From: Chloroflexi bacterium OLB14
GTDB taxonomy: Bacteria; Chloroflexota; Anaerolineae; Anaerolineales; Villigracilaceae
NCBI GenBank assembly: GCA_001567105.1
Contig: LMZR01000062.1
Location: forward strand, 22,045 to 86,044
Length of the DNA stretch: 64,000 bases
Reading direction: 5' to 3'
Below, one piece after another: positions 54,141-64,000 of this stretch; position 1 is the stretch's first letter; every line of letters starts with the position of its first letter. A model generated the notes under the pieces. It was not told the DNA's origin. It saw nothing but the letters and a program-made list of their open reading frames with translations, and ran no database searches. The position numbers and the translations under genes are program-made.

Positions 54141-56017
54141 ATGACCAGCCCACGCAAACTCCCGCAAGTTTTATATATAGAAGATAGCGACGATGCTCGT
54201 TCGCTAGTGCGGCGTTTGCTGGCAGATAACTATGTAGTTCTCGAAGCATCCAATCCGCTAGACGGTTTGCAACTGGCTGAAGAAACACAACCCAATTAAT
54301 TTTGCTCGACCATAATTTGCCACAAATGACAGGTAGTGAAGCGGCGACACGTTTGAAAAAAATGTTACCGAATACACCCATTGTCATTTTGTCTGGTGAT
54401 ACGAGCAAAGGTGCTAGAGAACGTGCCTTAGTATCTGGTGCTGTGGGGTTTGTCCCCAAACCAATAGATGCTGATTTTGAAAAATTAATTACAGAATATT
54501 TGAATGGCAAAGTTGAAACGCTTGAACATCCTGAAATTTATTTGCAAGCCTATCAACAAGAATTGGTTGAACGGCTTGAAGGTAATATCCGCCAGTTAAG
54601 TAATGCGCTTGAAAAAAATAAACATTTACTTTCTCAAAACGAAAGAATGTTTTCGATGTTAGAACGCCGTCACAAACTTTTAGAAACAGCGGCGCGTGTG
54701 GGGCAAATGGTCACTTCTATTTTGGATTTGAATGATTTATTGAAGCACACGGTCAACATTATTTGTAGTGAATTTAATTTTTACTATTCAGGCATCTTTT
54801 TGCTTTCGGAAGATAATCAATTTGCAGAGTTGCGTGCAGGCTATGCACTCGCAGGGCGAAAAATGTTGGAAGCCAAATATCGTTTGCCTGTGGATGATCA
54901 ATCTATGATTGGGCGCTCCATTTTGACTCAATTACCACAAATCGCATCTAACACTGCTGATGAAGAATCACGCTTCAAGAATCCCTTTTTGCCTGATACT
55001 AAATCCGAAATGGCTCTCCCGCTGATAGTTGATTCTGTTCCGCTGGGCGCATTGACCGTGCAAAGCAATCAACTCAACGCGTTTTCAGAAGATGATATTA
55101 CTTCGTTGCAAGCCATGTCTGAGCAGGTTGCTATTGCCATTAACAATGCTCAATTAATGAAATTACTTGAATCTGCTAATGCAGAATTGTTGCGCACAAA
55201 AACGTATGAAGCCATTGCTACTGCCACAGGTGAAGCGATTCACTGGGTAGGCAATAAAGCCGCGCCGATTCCTGGTAGCGTGGGGCGCGTCAAAGAAGAT
55301 ATTAAATATTTATTGGCGTTATTAAGCCAAGTGGATGAGTCGCAGTTAAAAAATGATTCGCTACGAGTCGCCCTGCAAACGGTCAAAGAAGAAGCGGGTG
55401 AAAAAGGCTTGGATTTAGCATCTATCTTAAATGAAATGTCAACCATGAAACCGAATCGTATCAAATCTTTAGTCAGTGTTGAATCTTTAATCGAAGATTT
55501 AGATATTGCAGAAAATAGTGCTAATACAATTTTAGAAATCAAAGAAGGTTTGATTGGACCCGCACGCCAACGAAATGAAGAAAGTGTTTCATTGCAAGAG
55601 ATGATTTCAAATACAGTTACGAACATGGGGTTGCCTGATGGTGTGATTGAAATGAAGTGGGATGATTTGCCGAATGTGATTGTTGATAGCAGGCAAATGG
55701 AACAAGTATTTAATAATTTAATTAAAAATGCGTGGGAGGCGTTATCACAAACACTTGACCCGAAAATTTTAATTCAAGGCACACGTGATTCAAATTATGT
55801 GCAAATAAAAATTCAAGATAACGGACCTGGTATTCCAAAAGAATTGCAAGAAAAAATTTGGGTTTCGTTTTTTACAACCAAAGGTGGTAAAGGCGGAACA
55901 GGTTTGGGGCTTTCGGCTGTGATGCAAATTGTCAATCAACATGGCGGAAAGATTTGGGTAGAAAGTGCAGTTGGTAAAGGTGCAACTTTTTTTGTCAGGT
56001 TGCCGATTGAAAAATAA
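54141..56017 (+). CDS. Receiver-GAF-histidine kinase hybrid (frameshifted)
   Basis: ATG 54141 opens a receiver domain (KLPQVLYIEDSDDARSL) that meets a TAA at 54297. Adding one T to the TT at 54296 continues it as LILLDHNLPQMTG, with the phospho-Asp, into the long downstream frame. Then come a coiled linker, a GAF domain (about 185-345) and a kinase core. The expected H-box is replaced by TGEAIHWVGNKAAPIPG. The ATPase has N-box NLIKNAWEAL, DNGPGIP and GGTGLGLSAVMQI. About 625 aa. Likely soluble, working with the neighbouring receivers. Confidence 0.85.
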
Positions 56018-56021
56018 ACTC

Positions 56022-56066
56022 GGTGGTCGAGTAGGGGCGGGTTTCCCCGCCCTGTATCGAGACCAC
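56022..56066. repeat. GGTGGTCGAGTAGGGGCGGG...TATCGAGACCAC palindrome
   Basis: Outer arms GGTGGTCGAGTA / TATCGAGACCAC and inner GGGGCGGG-TTT-CCCCGCCC. A near-identical copy is at 56574-56620. Confidence 0.88.
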
Positions 56067-56101
56067 ACATTTATAAAGTAATTAAAATTTTTATGTAACT
56101 T

Positions 56102-56148
56102 GTTGGTCTCGATACGATCTCGCTATCGCCTCGACCTACTCGACCAAC
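56102..56148. repeat. GTTGGTCTCGATACG...CTACTCGACCAAC palindrome
   Basis: Same outer words as 56022-56066 but in inverse order and with a different centre (ATCTCGCTATCGCCTCG). Lies just upstream of the receiver gene. Confidence 0.8.
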
Positions 56149-56164
56149 GGATTTAGGAGAAATT

Positions 56165-56548
56165 ATGACAACTGTTTTATTAGTAGATGACGAAAAATTA
56201 ATTCAACGCAGTTTAGAAAAAACTTTATTGCGTGCTGGTTATGATGTTTTCACGGCATCCGATTGCACTAGCGGACGAGAAACATTTTCTCGTAATGCCA
56301 ATGCCATTGATATTGCCGTGTTAGATTTGAACATGCCAGGCTTTGATGGCGTCCCAAAAAATGATGCAGGCTTTGATTTGTTAGATGAACTCAAAAAACA
56401 AAAAGCAAATTTACCTGTCATCATCCTCACGGCTTATGATGAAGTCAGCAAAGCCAAAGAGGCTGTAGGTAAAGGTGCTAACGCTTTCTTTGTTAAAGGA
56501 AGAGAGCAAGGCTTAGTAGAGTTGGTGCAGAAAATATTAAGTGCGTAA
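56165..56548 (+). CDS. Single-domain response regulator
   Basis: 127-aa receiver only: acidic DDEK near the N-terminus, phospho-Asp in IAVLDLNMPGFDG, Thr in VIILTAYDE and Lys in FFVKGREQG. No output domain, so it probably acts as a phosphorelay intermediate or binds a partner such as the ABC module. SD TTTAGGAG is 6 nt upstream. Flanked on both sides by related palindromes. Confidence 0.92.
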   Translation: MTTVLLVDDEKLIQRSLEKTLLRAGYDVFTASDCTSGRETFSRNANAIDIAVLDLNMPGFDGVPKNDAGFDLLDELKKQKANLPVIILTAYDEVSKAKEAVGKGANAFFVKGREQGLVELVQKILSA

Positions 56549-56573
56549 TTTGTAATGCGTAACTGGTGTAAAC

Positions 56574-56620
56574 GGTGGTCGAGTAGGGGCGGGGTTTCCC
56601 CGCCCTGTATCGAGACCACC
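56574..56620. repeat. GGTGGTCGAGTAGGGGCGGGG palindrome, second copy
   Basis: Nearly the same sequence as 56022-56066 with one extra G. The 384-nt receiver gene thus sits between two direct copies of the repeat. Confidence 0.88.
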
Positions 56621-56699
56621 AATAAATAGTAAATAATAATTCGTAAATTAAACCCCTTAGTGACCTTCGAGTCCTTTGTGTTTAAGAAAAGAGGAAATA

Positions 56700-58755
56700 T
56701 GTCAAACTCAATCGAAAGACATGCAAAATTATTAAAGGCTTCAGCTAGTGCGGCGCGTAGCATCACAACCATTCTTGATTCGTATGAACTCTTTCAACGA
56801 ACCGTAGATATCATCTGTGATGAATTTGGATTTTATTATGCAGGCGTATTTTTAATTGAAGATCAATACGCTGTCTTAAAAGCAGGGCGTGGTGAAGCAG
56901 GTCGTGCTATGTTGCGTGAAGGTCACAAACTTGCTATTGGTGGCAACTCGATGATTGGTGCAAGCATCGCCAACAAAAAAGGTCGTATTGCATTAGATGT
57001 CGGTGCCGAGGCTGTCTTTTTTGAAAATCCGCATCTGCCAAAAACTCGCTCCGAGATGGCGCTACCACTCATCATCAATGATGAAGCGATTGGTGCGTTA
57101 ACAGTTCAATCAACAGATGAAGCCGCATTCCATGAAGAAGATATTGATGCGCTGCAAACAATGGCAGATCAACTTGCTGTTGCCATTCAAAATGCAAAAT
57201 TACATAGATTAGAAGAACGCCGCTCAAGATTACTCAAAGCCGCTAATCGTGTTGGAAAAGAAACCGCTTCAATTCTTGACCTCGAACTGTTACTGCCCCA
57301 GACAGTTAATATTATCTGTGAAGCGTATGGTTTATATTATGCGGGCATCTTTTTAGTTGAAAATGATTATGCCGTTCTACGTGCTGGATATGGTAAAGCA
57401 GGTAAAGCCATGTTAGCAGAAGGTCATAAATTATTAGTGGGTGGTAACTCAATGATTGGCACTTGTATTGCTTTGGGTGAAGCCAGAATTGCTTTAGATG
57501 TGGGCGAAGAACGAAAGCATTTTAAGAATCCACATTTACCACATACACGTTCCGAAATGGCATTGCCTATTATTTATGGCAATCAATCGTTAGGTGCAGT
57601 GACAATTCAAAGCTCAGAAGAAAATGCTTTTAGTGAAGATGATATTACAACGTTAATCACCATGGCTGAGCATTTAGCAGTGGCGATTAATAACGCTCGT
57701 TTGATTAATGAATTGAAAGAAGCACATAACGAAATTTTACGCAATAAAGTTTTTGAAGCACTTACCACTGCCTCTACCGAAGCCATTCATTGGATTGGAA
57801 ATAAAACATTACCAATCTCATTAACCATTGCCCGCTTAAAAGAAGAAATTGCCGATGGCAAAGTGGATGTTGAATCTTTGAAAGAAGATTTGGATATGAT
57901 CTCTGAAAGCGCGGCACAGATTATCCAAGTGAAAGAACAATTAATCGGTGCAGTGCGTGAAATGAAACCACGTTCTATTTTGTTAGCAGATGTTTTACAA
58001 ACAGCAGCATATCAACGTGGTATTGACCAGAAAATTTTGAAAGTTCAAATTGACCCTGCTGCTGCATACGTCATTGCTGATAGCACACAGTTAACTCGGG
58101 CGATTGGAAATCTTTTACAAAACGCAGCCGAAGCAGGGGCAAAATCTATTCGCATCACTTCTAAGTTAACTGAAGAAAAAGATGTGATTGAAATTAACAT
58201 TGATGATGATGGCGCAGGTATGAGCGGCGAATCTCAAAGAAAAGCCTTCTCACCATTTTTCAGCACACGTGGAACTTCGCATCATGCTTAGGTTTACCAG
58301 CCGCCATGCATGTTATTTCACAAGCACAAGGACGCATTGCTTTAGTCAGTGAAGAAGGTAAAGGCACACTGGTTGCTATGTTCATGCCCAAAGGTTTTGC
58401 AGTAGAAGGCACTGTTGAATCTGAATCTGTCAAAAATATTTTATTGATTGATGATAATGATGATTGGGCAAAATTATTTACTCAGTTGCTGAAAGATACA
58501 AAAATTAAATTAAATCAAATTACTGATGTGAAAAAGATTCCATCTGCCGATTTAATTTTTGTGGATGAAAATATCACCTCAGTTGCCTTGAAAGATGTTT
58601 TATCGGCATTGGCAAAAGAAAATGTGCTATCAAAGACAGTGGTTTTGACTTCTGCTATTAACCCTGAACGCGTCACACAATATCTACGCGATGGCGTGAA
58701 GGATGTCACAGTCAAGCCGTATTCTGTAAATGAAGTGAGTGAGTTGTTGAAGTAA
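56700..58755 (+). CDS. GAF-GAF-histidine kinase-receiver hybrid (frameshifted)
   Basis: Two tandem GAF domains (about 15-175 and 190-355) with near-duplicate segments (GGNSMIGASIANKKGRIALD / GGNSMIGTCIALGEARIALD and TRSEMALPLI). The kinase core has the atypical box STEAIHWIGNKTLPISL, ATPase NLLQNAAEAG and DDDGAGMSGE. The frame breaks at TAG 58289-58291; one added G at 58286 restores HHGLGLPAAMHVI. It then continues through a C-terminal receiver with LIFVDENI (phospho-Asp). About 685 aa. Paralogous to the upstream kinase. Confidence 0.87.
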
Positions 58756-58760
58756 TAAGA

Positions 58761-58791
58761 GACCTGACAGGTTTTGAAAACCTGTCAGGTC
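58761..58791. terminator. GACCTGACAGGTTTT palindrome after the kinase
   Basis: GACCTGACAGGTTTT-G-AAAACCTGTCAGGTC, a near-perfect 15-bp stem. A palindrome I know from many environmental genomes. It has no T-run, so terminator activity is uncertain; it separates the kinase from the permease gene by only 50 nt. Confidence 0.65.
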
Positions 58792-58805
58792 TATGAAAGA
58801 ATTCT

Positions 58806-61238
58806 ATGAGACCTCGTTGGCGTAAAGTTTTACATGATTTATGGGATAGCAAAGCCCGTACCTTGTTAGTAGTTTTATCTATTGCAGTGGGTGTTTTTTC
58901 TATTGGTGTAATTGCTGGCACGTATGAAATCATCTCGAATGATATTGGTATTTCTTACGCAGCCAATAACCCTTCCAATATCGAACTTCGCACTTCAAAT
59001 TTTGATGAAGATATTCTCTCGTCACTTCAAAATGCTCACAACGTGAACGAAGTGGAAGCGAGACGAGTAATCAACTTTCGGGTGCGCAGAGAAGATAGCG
59101 ACCAATGGATTACCATTGACCTTGTTGCGTTTGAAAGTTTCAGCCAGAACAAAGTCAACTTGCTAGTACCAGTTGAAGGTCAGGTTGAAGCGCATAAAGA
59201 TGAAATCATAATAGATAAAACAGTCCTTGATGATATGGATATTGCGGTTGGTCAATATCTTGTCTTTGAATTGCCAGATGGTTCAACAAAATCTTTGCGT
59301 GTGGTTGGGATTGTAAAAGATTCTTCAACTGGTGCTGGTGATTTTCTTGCCTCGCCTTTTGCATTTACGTTGATGGATACCATGCAAACGTTACAGCAAC
59401 CAGAATTATTTAACCGCGCTTTTATCACTGTTACTGGTGACCAAAATGATAGCCAATACATTCGTGATGTAGGTTCAGAGTTAAAAGATAAACTTGAAAA
59501 AAGTGATGTGACAGTAATCCGTTCTGTGTTTTCTGAAACGAATAAACACCCATTAGCAGATGTGATAAATGCTGTGCTTGGTATTTTGATGGCGTTGGGC
59601 ATTTTGATTGTTTTGCTTTCCAGTTCTTTAATTGCTAACACATTAAGTGCTTTGTTGAATCAACATTATCGCCATATCGGTGTGATTAAATTAATTGGCG
59701 GCAGAAATCATCAAGTGTTACGAATGTATTTAACATTGATTTTTGCTTTTTCAATTTTGGCTTTGTTAATTGCAGTTCCCACAGGTGGACAAGGTGCTTA
59801 TGCTTTGGCTTCCTATATGGCAGATATGTTAAATTTTGGTTTACTTGGTTATCGTATTGTGCCACTGGCTTTTTTGATTCAAATTTTAGTTGGCATTCTA
59901 GTGCCATTAATTGCTGGGCTAGCACCAGTTCTAAAAGGTTCAAAGATTACTGTTTTGCGTGCGTTAAGTAATGATTTGGCTGGTGACGAAAGCAAACCGC
60001 AAGCTGGAACTGAAACGCGCGTCTCTTGGCTCGACTGGGCATTGGTTCGCTTTACCCGAATTTTGTCAAATCGTGGAATTCAGATTCCGCGACCATTTAT
60101 TATTTCGTTACGAAATACTTTTCGCAGGCGTAGTCGTTTACTATTAACTTTATTTACCTTAACAATGGGTGGCGCAATTTTTATTGCAGTGTTTAATGTG
60201 CGTGTGAGTTTAAATTCATTTGTAGATGATCTCGGCAGTTACTTCCGTGCTGATGTCACTTTGGATTTTGACCAAGCCTATCGCATCAATAAAGTTAAAC
60301 AATATGCCATGCAAGTTGATGGTGTAAAGCATGTAGAAGGTTGGCAATTTATTGCGGCTGAATTGTTATACCCTAACGGCACAATTGCAGATAATATCAA
60401 CTTGCTTGCTCCGCCAGCTGAAACTGAGTTGGTAAATCCAATTTTGGCATCGGGGCGTTGGTTGAAAAAAGATGATGTGCGAAAATTAGTAATTAGTGAA
60501 TCCGTAGTTAACTTTATTCCTAATTTGCAAGTTGGTGATTTGTTGAGATTAAAAGTTAACGGACAAGATGAATATTGGGAAGTGGTTGGGATTTTCAAAT
60601 TCATTGGGCATGAAGGAATTTTGGCATACACGCCTTTGGAATATGCACAGCAAGCCTCTAATTTAATGAATCGTGCTTATTCATTTCGGGTGGTCACAAC
60701 CCAACATGATCGGGCTTTTCAAGATGCAGTGGCTGAGAAGTTAGATGATTTTTTCCGCGCTAATGGTTTCAAAGTTCGAGAAGCCGAATCAGGCTTAGCG
60801 TCACTTGATACTATAACCGAAAGCATGAACATCCTTATAACCTTCTTATTAATTATGGCGGTTCTAACAGCCGTTGTAGGGGCTATGGGTTTAACAGGCA
60901 CAATGGGCATGAATGTTTTGGAACGCACCCGCGAAATTGGCATTATGCGTGCCATTGGCGCTGACGATGCTGCTATTATGCGTACGGTGATTAGTGAAGG
61001 TTTTGTAATTGGAATCATTTCATTTATATTGGCGATATTCTTATCTATTCCAATTACTTATGGACTTTCGTATATTTTAGCAATTACAGTTTTCGAGTCA
61101 CCGATTACAGTAGTATTCACATATCTTGGTTATGCCATTTGGCTCGGATTAATTATTTTATTATCTGTGCTTGGTTCTGTCTTGCCTGCTAGAAATGCGG
61201 CAAGGTTGACCATCCGTGAAGTGTTGGCGTATGAATAG
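58806..61238 (+). CDS. FtsX-like ABC permease, eight-segment type
   Basis: 810 aa with two FtsX cores. Each half has an N-terminal membrane segment (about 18-38; 430-450), a large extracytoplasmic MacB_PCD-like domain and three segments (about 260-380; 680-800), with conserved GVIKLIGG and GIMRAIGA cytosolic loops after the FtsX helix. Matches export permeases in the MacB/lipoprotein-release class. Its ATPases should be the two genes at 52227-54112, and the HlyD-type lipoprotein follows. Confidence 0.92.
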   Translation: MRPRWRKVLHDLWDSKARTLLVVLSIAVGVFSIGVIAGTYEIISNDIGISYAANNPSNIELRTSNFDEDILSSLQNAHNVNEVEARRVINFRVRREDSDQWITIDLVAFESFSQNKVNLLVPVEGQVEAHKDEIIIDKTVLDDMDIAVGQYLVFELPDGSTKSLRVVGIVKDSSTGAGDFLASPFAFTLMDTMQTLQQPELFNRAFITVTGDQNDSQYIRDVGSELKDKLEKSDVTVIRSVFSETNKHPLADVINAVLGILMALGILIVLLSSSLIANTLSALLNQHYRHIGVIKLIGGRNHQVLRMYLTLIFAFSILALLIAVPTGGQGAYALASYMADMLNFGLLGYRIVPLAFLIQILVGILVPLIAGLAPVLKGSKITVLRALSNDLAGDESKPQAGTETRVSWLDWALVRFTRILSNRGIQIPRPFIISLRNTFRRRSRLLLTLFTLTMGGAIFIAVFNVRVSLNSFVDDLGSYFRADVTLDFDQAYRINKVKQYAMQVDGVKHVEGWQFIAAELLYPNGTIADNINLLAPPAETELVNPILASGRWLKKDDVRKLVISESVVNFIPNLQVGDLLRLKVNGQDEYWEVVGIFKFIGHEGILAYTPLEYAQQASNLMNRAYSFRVVTTQHDRAFQDAVAEKLDDFFRANGFKVREAESGLASLDTITESMNILITFLLIMAVLTAVVGAMGLTGTMGMNVLERTREIGIMRAIGADDAAIMRTVISEGFVIGIISFILAIFLSIPITYGLSYILAITVFESPITVVFTYLGYAIWLGLIILLSVLGSVLPARNAARLTIREVLAYE

Positions 61239-61430
61239 GAAATTATGAATGATGAATTATGAAGGATGAGAGTAATTCGTGAAAAATAATTGGTGCTTGA
61301 GTAGGTTAAGTGTTTTTTGTGAGACCGTACCGAGATCACCAGTAAGTAGAAAGTGGAAAGTGGAAAGTAACTTATAAAATCTGCGAGAGGCTATGTGCTA
61401 AATGCCAAACGCTAAAAGAAAAGGTAAAGT
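61239..61430. repeat. Intergenic word-repeat patch
   Basis: Contains ATTATGAATGATGAATTATG words, a decayed GAGTAGGTTAAG...GAGACCGTACCGAGATCACC piece of the GGTCGAG family and AGTAGAAAGTGGAAAGTGG words. No gene seen. Confidence 0.55.
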
Positions 61431-62550
61431 ATGAAAAAAAAATATTTTGAAATTCAGTTTGTTATTAATTGTGCTGATGGTTTTGGTCAGTGCATGTGGC
61501 GGGCAACCTGCTGAAACTGCTACTCCTGTTGAGGAAGCAATTTCAGTGAATGATGTCATTGCCGAAGGTAGGCTTGAACCAATTCAAGGCACAAATTTAT
61601 TTTTCCAAGCGCGCGGAATTGTGGAAGATGTTTTGGTCAAAGCAGGGCAAACCGTCAGCGAGGGAGATGTGTTAGTGCGGCTAGCAAATGCGGGCGCGGC
61701 TGAGGCGCAAGTTGTCAGCGCTCAAAATGCGTATGATTTAATCCTACGTAATGAAAGCGGTGAGCGTGCTAATTTGTGGCAAGCATATATGGATGCTCAA
61801 ATTGCGCGGGCTGAAGCACAAGAAGATTGGGAAGATTTGAATGTTGATTCAATCGAAGACCGCATTGAAGATATTGAAGCAGACATTGAAGATCTAAAAG
61901 AAGATTTGCAAGATGCCCAAGATGAATTTGATAAGTATAAAAATTTGGATGAAGATAATTCCAAACGCAAAACAGCCAAGGATGATTTAGAAACTGCGCA
62001 AGAAAATTTGAACGATAAGTTGCGTGAATTGGAATCTGAAACGCGTGAACGTGATGAAATTAAAGCCATTTATGATTCCGCACTCGCCGCTGAAGCCGAA
62101 GCCAAACATCAATACGAAATTAGTTTGGATGGACCCAATGCTGATCAACTTGCTATTGCTAAAGCCAATTTAGATGCGGCACAAGATGCTTTATCAAATT
62201 TTGTTTTGACTGCGCCATTTGATGGCGTGGTTGCCGAAGTGAATGTGAAAGTTGGCGAACAAGTTGGCGCAGAGACTCGTGCTATCAGCATTGCCAATTT
62301 TGATTCATGGATTGTGGAAACAACTGATGTGACTGAATTAGAAGTTGTCAAATTAAAAGTTGGTCAACAAGTGACATTGATTCCAGATGCTTTGCCAGAT
62401 GTGCAATTGACAGGCGAAGTAATTGAAATTAGCAATGCTTTCACCCAACAAGGCGGCGATATTCTTTATGCTGTAAAAATTAAAGTCAATGGAAGTGATG
62501 AACGTTTGAAATGGGGCATGACGATGGAAGTGACGTTTATTGGAGAGTAA
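61431..62550 (+). CDS. HlyD/MacA-type adaptor lipoprotein (frameshift at 5' end)
   Basis: Membrane-fusion adaptor. ATG 61431 runs into nine A; with eight A the product starts MKKNILKFSLLLIVLMVLVS and the lipobox SACGG. A biotinyl-lipoyl-like half motif (VEDVLVKAGQTVSEGDVLVRL), a long acidic coiled coil (about 95-225, EDRIEDIEADIEDLKEDLQD), the second half motif (LTAPFDGVVAEVNVKVGEQV) and a beta-barrel follow. A lipid-anchored adaptor without an outer-membrane channel fits a monoderm-like cell. Last gene of the ABC export module. Confidence 0.9.
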
Positions 62551-62573
62551 ATCTGCGTCATTCAATGACAAAT

Positions 62574-62606
62574 ATAATAGGACAAGATATTATCTTGTCC
62601 TATTGT
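62574..62606 (+). terminator. Terminator after the adaptor gene
   Basis: ATAATAGGACAAGATA / TATCTTGTCCTATTGT, 14-bp stem followed by TGTTGTT. Weak T-run. The right arm's TTGTCC could double as the ruvB -35. Confidence 0.6.
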
Positions 62607-62615
62607 TGTTAAAGG

Positions 62616-62621
62616 TATAAT
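62616..62621 (+). promoter_or_regulatory. -10 box for leaderless ruvB mRNA
   Basis: TATAAT ends 7 nt before the ruvB ATG (62629). Confidence 0.5.
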
Positions 62622-62628
62622 TTTACTT

Positions 62629-63651
62629 ATGTCTAAAACAACTCGCCCGCTTGACCCTGAATCTAAACCCGATGATCGTGTTGACCATGCTTTGCGTCCG
62701 CAAAAAATTGCGGATGTGATTGGGCAAGATCAGGTTATGCAAAATTTATCTATTCTGATTGATGCCGCTAAACATCGTAGTGAAGCGTTAGATCATGTTT
62801 TATTTTATGGTCCGCCTGGACTTGGGAAAACAACACTGGCGCATGTGTTGGGAAATGAAATGGGCGTTAACGTTAAAGTCACTGCTGGACCCGCCATTGA
62901 AAGAGCAGGTGACTTAGCCGCTATCTTAACAAACCTGCGGGCTGGTGATGTTTTGTTTGTGGATGAAATTCATCGCCTCGGACGTGCAGTGGAAGAGGTT
63001 CTGTATCCTGCCATGGAAGATTTTGCATTAGACATTGTCATTGGCAAAGGACCTTCTGCGCGTTCGATTCGTTTGAAGTTACCAAAGTTTACAGTGGTTG
63101 GCGCAACGACAAGATTAGCACTAGTCACTGCGCCGTTAAGAGCAAGGTTTGGGGCAGTTTATCGTTTGGATTATTACGATATTGAAGCCATGAAAAAAAT
63201 AGTAGCACGCGCATCCAGCATGTTAAAAGTTGAAGCGGATGAATCAGGTATCAGCGAGGTGGCGAGGCGTGCGCGTGGGACTCCACGAATCGCTTTACGT
63301 TTATTACGTCGAGTTAGAGATTATGCTCAAGTGCGGGCGAATGGATTAATCAACGAAAAAGTTGCTAGAGAAGCATTGGACTTGTTGCAAGTTGATCCGC
63401 TTGGTTTGGATGATGTTGATAGGCGCGTGTTGAAAACGATTATCGAAAAATATAATGGCGGACCTGTGGGCTTGAATACGATTGCGGCTTCGATTAGTGA
63501 AGAGCAAGATACGATTATGGATGTGGTTGAACCGTATTTGTTGCAATTGGGATTTTTAGATAGAACGCCTCAAGGTCGCGTGGCGACAAAATCGGCTTAT
63601 GAACATTTGGGTTACACATATACAGAGCAAGGGCAGGCGAGGCTGTTATAG
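62629..63651 (+). CDS. ruvB: Holliday junction branch-migration ATPase RuvB
   Basis: 340-aa AAA+ motor. Walker [12 protein letters not shown], Walker [11 protein letters not shown], sensor 1 VGATTR, the Arg finger in APLRARFG and the C-terminal winged helix ending [18 protein letters not shown]. Its stop TAG is shared with the left end of the palindrome that follows. queA starts 66 nt downstream, a common neighbour of ruvB. Confidence 0.97.
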   Translation: MSKTTRPLDPESKPDDRVDHALRPQKIADVIGQDQVMQNLSILIDAAKHRSEALDHVLFYGPPGLGKTTLAHVLGNEMGVNVKVTAGPAIERAGDLAAILTNLRAGDVLFVDEIHRLGRAVEEVLYPAMEDFALDIVIGKGPSARSIRLKLPKFTVVGATTRLALVTAPLRARFGAVYRLDYYDIEAMKKIVARASSMLKVEADESGISEVARRARGTPRIALRLLRRVRDYAQVRANGLINEKVAREALDLLQVDPLGLDDVDRRVLKTIIEKYNGGPVGLNTIAASISEEQDTIMDVVEPYLLQLGFLDRTPQGRVATKSAYEHLGYTYTEQGQARLL

Positions 63652-63714
63652 ACCATTGACTATAAACGGTGGACGATAGTTTTCATGGTCTATGGTCAAT
63701 CGTCCATCGTCTAA
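63651..63714. repeat. GACCATTGAC...CGTCCATCGTC repeat between ruvB and queA
   Basis: GACCATTGACTATAAACGG, TGGACGATAGTTTTCATGG, TCTATGGTCAATCGTCCATCG. Same word set as 34892-34950 and the recJ insertion. Confidence 0.75.
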
Positions 63715-63716
63715 TT

Positions 63717-64000
63717 ATGAAAACATCCGATTTCGATTACCACTTACCAGAATCATCCATTGCACAGACTCCTGCTGAACCACGCGATTCGTCTCGGCTG
63801 TTAGTTTTGAATCGTGTTTCGGGAAAGGTTGAGCATAAAATTTTTCGCGATGTGATTAATTATTTGAAACCCAATGATTTATTGATCTTGAATCAGACTC
63901 GCGTTATCCCTGCTAGAATTTTTGCCAAAAAAAGAATCAGGTGGCAAGGTTGAATTATTGCTATTAAGAAAAACGTGATGCCTTAACTTGGGAAGCCTTA
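63717..64000 (+). CDS. queA: S-adenosylmethionine:tRNA ribosyltransferase-isomerase, partial and frameshifted
   Basis: Adds the epoxycyclopentandiol precursor to preQ1 in tRNA, the step after Tgt. The N-terminal [31 protein letters not shown] and [12 protein letters not shown] are family hallmarks. The frame breaks twice: one A too many at 63927-63933 (restores [16 protein letters not shown]) and one at 63969-63973 (restores [11 protein letters not shown]). The gene runs off the window. Confidence 0.9.

Overview
Organism. The window is an AT-rich bacterial chromosome segment. The gene set suggests an uncultured Chloroflexota bacterium, probably class Anaerolineae. Evidence: many exported lipoproteins with Asp-box, PD40 and Gmad2 modules; a secreted protein built from tandem 'F.etGh.v...F..f....Gyp' repeats; a c-di-AMP synthase with a YbbR partner; split NAD synthetase; split GcvP; and lipoprotein adaptors with no outer-membrane channel gene. 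This placement is inference from gene content.

Layout. 0-5.3 kb: a selenocysteine-containing SelD, a PyrK-like protein, a secreted repeat protein and wecB-wecC. 5.4-11 kb: nfeD-SPFH, GNAT, acyltransferase, RNase D and a beta-CASP nuclease. 11-19 kb: tRNA-Ser(CGA), nitrilase-nadE, MFS, clpS-acyltransferase, a KefB-type antiporter and a thiolase. 19-25.7 kb: lipoproteins, CBS, SufE and sulfurtransferase behind a structured leader, RNase H, FkbM and isochorismatase. 25.7-28.5 kb: a six-Cys micropeptide and ArsR sharing an operator-like palindrome, then DUF1786-VIT. 29.6-33.4 kb: gcvH-gcvPA-gcvPB under a tandem glycine riboswitch. 33.5-42.6 kb: sulfatase, sigma/anti-sigma/Nudix, der, cdaR-cdaA, coaE-GNAT and RNase P RNA. 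42.8-51.5 kb: HypA-like, PD40, SDR, recJ, tgt, a four-helix-bundle element, uppP and M20 peptidase. 51.5-62.5 kb: an ABC export module (two ATPases, one fused to a cyclic-nucleotide-binding domain, an 810-aa FtsX-type permease and a HlyD-type lipoprotein) enclosing three two-component proteins. 62.6-64 kb: ruvB and partial queA.

Two window-wide themes. (1) The spaces between genes are filled by at least ten unrelated families of imperfect palindromes built from short words. They supply start codons, stop codons, a lipoprotein signal sequence and an in-frame segment of RecJ, and they sit inside both glycine aptamers and next to rnpB. One palindrome pair flanks a four-helix-bundle (23S-IVP type) gene like a small mobile unit. 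(2) Ten genes carry single-base frameshifts, mostly at A/T homopolymers. Uncorrected long-read errors are the simplest explanation. I have joined these genes and stated where each shift lies.

Several genes have TATAAT- or TAAAAT-type -10 boxes ending 6-8 nt before the start codon, which implies leaderless mRNAs.
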